Positions 1 through 7,047 of a stretch of 18,192 nucleotides of DNA are shown one piece after another (position 1 is the stretch's first letter; each line of letters begins with the position of its first letter). The stretch covers positions 1 through 18,192 of the forward strand of contig JAMQCK010000659.1 of the NCBI GenBank assembly GCA_024196135.1. The letters are read 5' to 3'. The notes beneath the pieces were generated by a model. The model was not told the origin of the DNA, did no database searches, and was given only the letters and a program-made list of their open reading frames with translations. Source of the DNA: Pleurotus ostreatus/Saccharomyces cerevisiae fusant. Taxonomy: Eukaryota; Opisthokonta. The position numbers and the translations under genes were made by a program.

Positions 1-1
1 C

Positions 2-690
2 GCTGACAAGTACATCATCGACACGGAAAAGGCCCTCGGACCACATCTCCGCGCGCATTGCGCGGAGGACGCGGTACGGGTATATGCGCTGGCGCTAAAG
101 GCTGGCGAAGACGACATCGCGGCGGAAGCAAGCCAATTTCTACGCCCTATCGCGTCGTACAGTTCGGACGAGATCGCTGCCCTGCCCGATGCGCGGTCGG
201 TCTATCGGCTTGCGGTGCTGCAGGACCAACGGCGGCGCGCGCTCACCCATCTCGTCCTGACGGAGGACATCTTCCCCCACGGTGCGTCAGTCAGCGGCCC
301 GTGCCGATGCCTGCAGGCATAGGGACCTGATCTCACAGCATGGTATCAGGGTATGGCACCTGCGGGGAGCACCAGGATCAGACACTTGAGCGGTGGGACA
401 ACAGACGAAAGCGGCTGTCCGCGTCTGTTGACGCTGGTGCGTCGTGCTGCAAACGAGGGTGATTGCCCGCGCTGATGGTGGGTTCCTGACAGACACCGAT
501 GTCGCATGGGAGATGGACTCAGAAGGGAGTATCGGGTGTGCTGCCTGCGATCTGGCCTGGAGTCGGGCTGTTGCTATGCTTGCGGTACGCCCGGTCCTAT
601 TTTTGAGGGCTTGCTTTTGGGAATTGACGCGCGCCACAGTACAAGTCGCGGAAGGCCATCAGCCGCATCGATCAGTTGAAGCAAGTCTAG
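2..690 (+). CDS. BTB/POZ-type protein, C-terminal part (5' end outside window)
   Basis: Four exons can be joined: 2-281, 350-436, 493-584 and 640-690 (TAG 688-690). The introns (282-349, 437-492, 585-639) all have GTGCGT or GTACGC donors and CAG acceptors, and the frame is kept throughout. The translated part is helical and alanine/leucine-rich, with a run resembling VYALALKAG. It is followed by a Cys-x2-His pair (TCGEH) near a tryptophan, then a GCAAC (Cys-x2-Cys) motif and a short basic helix ending IDQLKQV. This order, of BTB-associated helices and then scattered Cys/His pairs, is what I know from the expanded BTB/POZ-like families of agaricomycetes, which have no assigned function. The BTB fold itself would lie upstream of the window, so the family call is an inference. 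It is convergent with the PMP24 gene, with only 42 bp between the two stop codons. Confidence 0.6.
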
Positions 691-732
691 AAAATACAGA
701 AAGGTGGTTAGGAATGTACAGGAGCGCCTGCG

Positions 733-1478
733 CTAGTTATTGTGCCAGAGGAGGGTCTTGAGATCCTTCCATCGGTCGGAGTCGTGGTAGATGTAGACCA
801 TCTGGTTGAACATGCCTCGCTGCAGGGTCTCCCCGCGGTTCTCGAACAGCCACATGCTGCCACCCATAACGATGGTGGCCAAGACGGTGTAATATCGCGG
901 ATTTGGCGGCTGCGCCTTGACGGTACCAGGAGCGGTAGGTGTGGTGCCTCCTCCGGCGCGAGGCAGGAAGGACATCACCGCGCGCGCCAGCACGTAAAGT
1001 ACGATCTACGATAGAGTCATGTTAGTAAGTTCAGTCCCCGCCACACCGTGCTCCAGTCCACGCACCTGCTCATTTACGGACGTCCGATCCTTGAATACCG
1101 CCCAGCTCGCGATGAGCCCCGCGATAAGGCTATCCGGGTTGCCTTGCTTCCCACCGCGCGCCTTGCGTAAGAGGAGCAGCAAGGTCTTGTACAGGGTGGC
1201 GAATGTCGCAAGAGTGGTGGCGTGTTGCCTCGTCGCGTCCAGGATCCACTTCGCCCGGGTCCGCCAGCTGCAGATAGACGTCAGTTCTGGACGATAGGCC
1301 TGGTATGAGGCAATCGCGCGCACCCTCCTCGTCCGTATAGCGCCGATATGACCAAAGCATGGGGTAGCCTGATCTTGACCCCAGAGACGAAGCCGTTCCG
1401 TGCGCCCTTGAGGATGGCAAGATAATCACTGTACGCCGGATTGGTCACGAAGGAGTGCACGGCGTCGGGAAGAGACAT
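733..1478 (-). CDS. Peroxisomal membrane protein PMP24/PXMP4-like, copy A
   Basis: Three exons on the minus strand: 1324-1478, 1066-1267 and 733-1005, giving 209 aa (human PXMP4 is about 212). The introns are 56 and 60 bp (GTGCGC...CTGCAG and GTGCGT...TCGTAG). The family pattern is clear. Near residue 24 the run LKGARNGFVSGVKIRLPHAL matches the PMP24 N-terminus. The middle contains the Lys-Thr-Leu helix and a Gly/Ala-rich membrane segment (LIAGLIASW). The C-terminus has GGSMWLFENRGETLQ followed by YIYHDSDRW. The protein belongs to the Tim17/Tim22/Tim23/Pmp24 family of multi-pass membrane proteins and should sit in the peroxisomal membrane; its molecular role is not well established. The start was chosen because Met-Ser-Leu-Pro directly precedes the conserved block and matches the length of copy B. 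Copy B lies about 700 bp upstream in the same orientation. Confidence 0.9.
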
Positions 1479-2174
1479 GGCGAGAGGAAAGGGTAAGGAT
1501 CCACCATAGTCGCGCGTTTGTAAACAACGAGCTACCCGCGAGGCACGGAGAGTCTGAGCTGCTATCACCTAGCCAAGCGTTGGAGTACGCCTGAAGGGCG
1601 CTTCACCGGAAGCGACGAGCCTGCGGTCTTGACGGATGAACAGGACGAACATGATGGTTAAGCACAGGAGTGAATGGGCAGGCCCCTGATGGGCTACGAC
1701 AAGAGCAAGTTTAGGCAGCTGGGACGCGACGATGTCGGAATCATTCAATGGGTTCTCACTGATTAGGTCTGCTAACCTGAGGAAGCACCATGGCGTCAGG
1801 TAGGTGGTGAAGCTGTTTGCTCAACGCCGAAGAATGTCGAAGCAGCATACATCCGGCATTCCTGATCACCGGCCGCGCCCTATTAACGATTGCTCATTGT
1901 CTAGTCGAAAAGGCCAGGTAGCAGTATCGTGGACCAAGACAGGTGAAATCACAATGGGAATGTCGGATATAGGCATAGGAAATTTGAGGTCAGCTTTGCG
2001 GGCTCGTGATGATGATGCCTCGCATCCATACCTTTTTAGGCGACAATAGCGCGTAGGTGGTGGGTCTTGCGGACCTTAACACAGGGTGAATACTGGGGAA
2101 ACAAGCAAGAAATCCAGATGATAACATGGTGATTGTCGCAAATTGTCTATCCGTGATGGTATAAGTACACCAGC
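1479..2174. other. Intergenic spacer between the two PMP24 copies
   Basis: No coding potential that I can support in about 700 bp. Short open frames on both strands have no recognisable motif and no consistent splice sites. It must hold the promoter of copy A (right of 1478) and the 3' end of copy B. I see no obvious repeat, tRNA or transposon remnant. Confidence 0.5.
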
Positions 2175-2907
2175 CTATGTGTTGTGCCAAAGCAGCGTCT
2201 TCAAATCTTTCCACCTCTCCGAGTCGCGATACAGGTATGTCATCGAGTTGAACATCCCGGGCTGGATCGTCTCTCCGCGATGCTCGAAGAGCCACATGAC
2301 CGCGCCCCACGAGAACGCGGCGAAAAGCGTGAATGCTTTCGAGTCGGGAGGGAGGGGCTTGACAGTGCCAGGAGCGGCGGGAGTAGACGAGTAAGGGTTC
2401 TGTGCGCGCGGAAGGAAGGATGCGACGACACGAGAGACCACGTAGAGAACGATCTGAAGAGATTCATGAATCAGTCAAAGCATGTGAAAGAGCGGGAGGG
2501 TCAACGCACCTGCTCGTTGACTGCTGTCCGGTTGCCGAAGACATACCAGCCCCCAATGAGGCCCGCGAGAAATGTATCTGCGTCGCGTTGCTTGTTCCCA
2601 TTGAGCTTGCGTTGCAGGAGCAGCATGGCCTTGTAGATAGACACGAATTTCGCGAGGTTTAGAGCGTGCTGCTTCGTCGCGCGATAGATGACGCGTGCGC
2701 GCGTTTGCCAGCTAGAATACGGTCAGTCAGTGGCCCACCGGGCGAGCTTGATACTCACTCTCCACGTCCAAACAGTATGGACATGACCAGCGCGTGGGGG
2801 AACCTAACCTTCACGCCGTACACGAAGCCATTGCGTGCGCCCTTAAGGATCGCGAACAGGTCGTGATAGGCAGGGTTGGTGATGATGTCCTGTATTATGG
2901 AAGACAT
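2175..2907 (-). CDS. Peroxisomal membrane protein PMP24/PXMP4-like, copy B
   Basis: Three exons on the minus strand: 2759-2907, 2510-2711 and 2175-2453, giving 209 aa, exactly the length of copy A. Exon 2 is 202 nt in both copies and intron phases are the same (2 then 0). Introns here are 47 and 56 bp with GTGAGT and GTGCGT donors. The diagnostic segments are LKGARNGFVYGVKVRFPHAL near residue 21, GLIGGWYVFGNRTAVNEQ in the middle, and WLFEHRGETIQPGMF followed by YLYRDSERW at the C-terminus. The last 17 residues are nearly identical between copies while the membrane segments have drifted, so both look like maintained genes rather than one gene and a relic. Predicted multi-pass protein of the peroxisomal membrane. 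The stop of the next chromodomain-gene fragment lies 190 bp upstream of this start. Confidence 0.9.
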
Positions 2908-3099
2908 GGTCGGCGTTCGTGACGGTGAGGAGCAGGTCTATGTCGACGGCGCCGGCGCCAGAAGAGAGCAGAAGTAGCCATGGCAGGCTCGGGCCGGGGA
3001 GTGCGCGGGTATCACATGCAAGATATGTGGGGTGGACCAACAAATACAAAGTACGATACACAAGACAACTATTCTCAAGAAATATGTTCAAGATGTACG

Positions 3100-4877
3100 C
3101 TATATCAAGTCCTCATCGTCAAAGAATCCATCGCAAACGAGCTCACGAGCAGGTACCATCCAGTCGATCTACATTGCACGGGGAAAATCAGAATCGGCCA
3201 GCCCTGCTCGGCGCTCAAGTCAGACGCACCTTCGTCTCGATGTCGTCGGACAGCACAGGGTCCCGTGGGTGTACCAGAGCACAGCAGTTTCTGATCATGA
3301 CATGCTCTGGGTCCATCCTCCAGGTGTCAAGATCCTGAACAAGAAGCGCCTTGGCCTTCGACTCCCAAAGTTCCTGCGGAATGCCGTCGAATTGTGACCG
3401 AAATTCGTCGAGGGCGAGTTGTACGAGTCCCTCGACCGTGTGTGGAATTTCGCGGCTCAAGGAAGAACTGGACTTCGTAGCCAATGGCGGTACAGCCAAG
3501 TGGCATCTCCTTTCCATGATGGCCATGAAGAGGAACCTGTACTCGAAGGCCTTCGGATCACTGCCCACAGTGAGCGACACTGACACAAATTTACGACGAA
3601 GAACGTACGCCATGTAGACCTCCATCGGGTCCTTCCCCTCGTAGTACATCGTGAGCGCCATTCCGAGGATCGAAGGCAAGATATACGACGACCAGAGCGG
3701 GTGCGCAGCACCCTGCTGAAGCCGCGTCGTGGTAAGGAACAAGTCAGCAACGAGGGCGTGTGGGGTGGAGGTCAAAATGCCTCCTGTGAGCATGATCAGC
3801 TACGCGCGTACGATCGGTAGAAGTTGACTTACGGGCGACAAAGATCTCTTGGATGCGAGTGTCCTTGGAAGGTCGGACCGATAGCTCGTACGCGTATACG
3901 TGCAATTCGGGGTTCCTCAGCAGCGCAGGGAGGCCCGCTGGCAGGTGATCTGGGCACGATGATCCCTGGCGAGGAACGAAGACGATGCGGGCGACCTGGG
4001 CTCGAGTTTCTGTCGCACCGAGACAGTCGAGTACAAAGCGAATGAGAACAGCGGAGAAAGAGGCAGCAGAGTCTGACGACGTCGGTGCGTCGACCAAGTG
4101 GTACCGTAGTCCGTGACCCGCTTTACGGAGCAGGTTCAGAAGCTCGTCGTCAAAGCCGCAGGATTTGGCAGCGAATGTAAGGAAAGACCGCTCGTCGAGG
4201 CATGCGCCGACGGTCGCCTCGCCATCGTCCATGCTCCCCCTCGCTGAGAGCACCATGGGCGTCCCAGCGAGTACGCCTCCCAAGGGTACGATCTTGACCT
4301 TCAACGGACCTTGCTTGCAGTCATCCGAGGGAGTCCCAAAAGCCGTGCCGACCTCCTTTCGACTCGTCGGGTGTACGAGGATGTTGTCTTGCCAGTCGCC
4401 CATCTGCCCGACGTACGGCAGCACCGCGCCCTGTTGCGTCGTGCGCAAGAACTCGACCAGGAGGTCGAAGCCCTCCTCGTCCTCCTTGGTGGCCGCTGAG
4501 ATCGTGGCTCGTTGAGCGGTTGAACCAGATATCTCACAGAGTTTGTAAATCTCGTCCGCGGAATGGAAGGTAGCAAACTGGAGGCATGTCCGGCGTGTAA
4601 TAAGTTGGTCGACGAGGTCGAACTTCGAGCTAGGCGTCGGTGCGGCGACGGTGCAGACGACATCGGCAAGATTGATGGTGAGTTTCCCAACCTTGACACT
4701 CAAGGGACCACGCCACTGCCTGGTACTCGTCTTCAGGTTTTTCGGAGCAGACGCCGTCACAGGACACGATACGGCAGGGGCAGCGGAAGGGCGTCTACTA
4801 AAATATCCATTAGTCCAGACCCAACGCATAAAAAAACATGCCAATCACCTATTATCAGCCTCCACATCGACTTCCAT
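3100..4877 (-). CDS. C-terminal half of the interrupted chromodomain (Chp1-like) gene
   Basis: Exons 4849-4877, 3833-4797, 3609-3783, 3230-3560 and 3100-3168. From the first in-frame Met at 4877 they give 522 aa. They match the last exons of the intact paralogue one for one: the 965-nt and 175-nt exons are exactly equal in length and all phases agree. The large exon starts with a QWRGPL element and a beta-rich, SPOC-like segment, then LPYVGQ, LVHPTSRKEVGTAFGTP, VPLGGVLAGTPMV, LIRFVLDC and DHLPAGLPALLR. The next exons carry RGGILTSTPHAL, possibly PIN-like. The C-terminus is acidic (CDGFFDDED). There is no stop or frameshift in this block, but the chromodomain and linker are missing here and lie at 7160-9639, beyond an inserted block. 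Homologous linker sequence continues upstream to about 5049 in a frame shifted by one base. Whether the Met at 4877 is used is unknown; this may be a fragment. Confidence 0.75.
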
Positions 4878-4884
4878 CGCGCTA

Positions 4885-5049
4885 GAGGCCGAAGGAAGGG
4901 TAGGCGATTTTGTCCAAAGGTACAGGTGATTCGTGGATAGCGACTCGCGATCCGACGTCGATAGATCCCTCGATAGCGACAGCCGAGGCGCCGTCGTCGA
5001 TTATCGCTGAGTTCGAATCATCTGCGTCCAGTACTGCATCAGGAAAGCC
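4885..5049 (-). pseudogene. Linker remnant of the interrupted chromodomain gene, out of frame
   Basis: Between the candidate insertion edge and the Met at 4877, the minus strand has an open frame rich in Asp, Ala and Ile (for example LDADDSNSAIIDDGAS) that fits the acidic linker. It stops at a TAG at 4882-4884. The frame used by the downstream exons (SPTL...AMEVDVE) is offset by one base. In the intact paralogue the equivalent stretch (SPTLSPGAMKVG) is continuous with its upstream exon. So there is either a one-base frameshift here or a splice event I could not place. Confidence 0.4.
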
Positions 5050-5125
5050 TCAGCCGGCTTATGTGTCTTAGGCAAGGTCATAAGCGCTAAGTACCGTGTA
5101 TTAATTAATATTGGACCTGCTTATC

Positions 5126-5195
5126 CAAGTTGCGCAAGCCAAGCACGTAAGTTCAAGCCCGTCAGCCAAGTACGTTAAGTCCACCAAGCCCAAGG
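5126..5195 (+). repeat. CAAG-rich subterminal repeat, left edge of insertion
   Basis: Short irregular copies of CAAGTT, CAAGCC and GTAAGTTCAAGC are packed into 70 bp. The same words occur in inverted arrangement near 7048-7175. Density is far above that of the surrounding DNA. Such arrays are typical binding regions near the ends of DNA transposons; that role is inferred. Confidence 0.45.
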
Positions 5196-5347
5196 TGTCC
5201 AGTCGTTCAGTCGTCAACTACATTGCCTTGGTCAAGCTGGCCATTTTGTTTGCGCAGCCACTCGAGATGGTATTGGGAAACAAATCAGCTGATATTGAGG
5301 TATACCAAGTACAAGAATGGTAGATACTTTATATAAACACAATATAG

Positions 5348-6024
5348 CTAACCCTGCAGGTCGTACACACCACCCGAAGTCTTGAATAGCCAGCCGTCAG
5401 GGTTGGCCTGCTTATAGTCAATACATGCAGCGACAAAGGCTTCTTGGACACGCACCTGCTCTGGCGAAGCGAAAACGCGAACTCGGTCTAAATGTGAATC
5501 TGCAATATGGGAACATCACCGAACAGCAACAATCTGTACCTTCGCGTGAGCTGAGCAGTCTTGCGCGAAGACATGACGCGCACGTACAACCGATCACGGA
5601 CAAGCGCCGAACGCATCGCACCGTGCAGATAAATGTGCTCCTGTACTTGAAAACATGGAACTAAAAGGACGCGGAGGTGAAGTTGAAGACGGCGGGTGAC
5701 CGAAAGTCATAGAGACCGTGACTTACAGCTAATATCGGTCGCCGTTGTCGCGCCGGTCTGGGAAAAGACCTACGCGGATGTCAGTGAATGAAGGGTAGGT
5801 TGCGGGCACTGCACGCACACGCTGACGTCGGATGTATGGCAGCCTGCAGGAAGGATCCGCGCGGTCAGAGTTACCTTATTAGTCGAGGCGGTCAGCACGC
5901 TAGGTATGTGCTAGTGACGCAGTAACTCACAGGTAAAAAGACTTGGGATGTTTTGATTCGAGACGCGCGAAGGGGCGAACGACCGCGGTCGAAGCCCTAG
6001 GGCATCGTGCTCTTTCTTGCTCAT
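5348..6024 (-). CDS. Small spliced gene of unknown function inside the insertion
   Basis: I do not recognise this gene. On the minus strand an ATG at 6022-6024 opens a frame starting MSKKEHDALGLRPRS, which reaches a GTGAGT donor near 5930. Further down, a stretch reading IYLHGAMRSALVRD then YVRVMSSRKTAQ looks like protein, ending near a GTACAG donor at about 5540. A last exon ends RVQEAFVAACIDYKQANPDG and then WLFKTSGGVYDL before the TAG at 5348-5350. GTAAGT and CTTTTAG sites between these pieces suggest several 45-60 bp introns. I could not find one splice path that keeps both best-looking middle segments in frame, so internal exons are unsettled and decay is possible. Same strand as the gene it interrupts. 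Confidence 0.35.
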
Positions 6025-7047
6025 GATGTTAGCATCGACGGTTAGAGAGTCTGGCAGAGGGAGCAGACATGTAAGGACAAGGATGAGGCTATTTTATCTG
6101 AAGTGTTTTCGGGGGGAAGAAGGAGCGTCGCTGGATGGAAGGCAGAAGCAAGAGACAGCGGTTTGCTCCGAACGCGAAATGGCGTGACGATCAACAAACA
6201 TCGATCATCACGTGCAACGGCTCATCGGTCCGACGTGGACTTCGCGTTTTGTTGATGCGTCGGACTGCCTCCTTCTCTTGCTCTCTCGCGCCTCCCTACA
6301 CAGGTCTCACAGCCGCTCATCCTTTCCACCGGGCTCAGGCAGTACCCTGGGTTTGACGCTCCCTAGTATCACCCTAATACAGCCGCTAAATCTTCGTACA
6401 ATGCGCGCTGGAAGACAGTGTTCCGAGTGCAATCCCGAACGTTGACGCTACCGAGGCCAAGGTAGACATCCCATGCAGGAAAAGAGGCACAAAAGGAGCA
6501 CAGATCTCGCTGACCGCAATGCCTCCCTCATTCCGCCCCATTCCGGCGCCCTCACGGGCAATCACTCCATATCCTCATACGCCCCCACTGCGGACTCTAA
6601 CTTACTGCCCCTTGTACGCAATTGGTGCCCCTCCCATCCTCCCTTCCCCGCAATGCCCCCTCTGTCCCTCCTCAACGCCGCCCCCTGCTCTGACATCGCC
6701 GTCTTGCTTGCCGCAAGCCGCGACGCACGATCGGCAAGCACCTTCTGCACAAGCGGGCCGGGCCCCTGCTCGTCGCAAGGGCGAGCCTGCGCGTGCCAAG
6801 CCTCACATACATCACACGCGAGGCTGCGAACGTCCAAGCGTCGGGCGCGACTCGTATGGGGCTACCACCTCGCCGCCACCATCGCTCTTCCGTCTATCAC
6901 CTAGCGACCCACTGTCCGACTCTGTAATAGATACATCCCTCGTAACCGGTTTCCACAGCTGCCGAAATGTGAGATATACAGCTCCAGTACACATAACTGA
7001 CCGGTAGCTACGATAGATATACCCTCTATATCAGCAGCTCGAGGATG
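6025..7047. other. Insertion interior without a supported gene
   Basis: The plus strand is strongly pyrimidine- and cytosine-rich, especially 6520-6720, which creates long proline- or arginine-rich open frames on both strands. None has a recognisable domain or a convincing splice structure. The part next to 6025 is presumably the promoter of the small gene at 5348-6024. Confidence 0.4.

Noticed and set aside
4165..4515. 116-codon plus-strand open frame
   Set aside because: Antisense to the 965-nt exon conserved between the two chromodomain paralogues.
5418..5621. Cys-rich minus-strand frame (CTCASC) as a zinc-binding peptide
   Set aside because: It competes with a better-looking frame in the same place (IYLHGAMRS); one of the two must be noncoding, so I do not claim a metal site.
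6473..7007. Two long overlapping plus-strand open frames, proline/arginine-rich
   Set aside because: Caused by a cytosine-rich stretch. Both frames look equally low in complexity, there is no domain and no splice logic, and the right part overlaps the repeat array.
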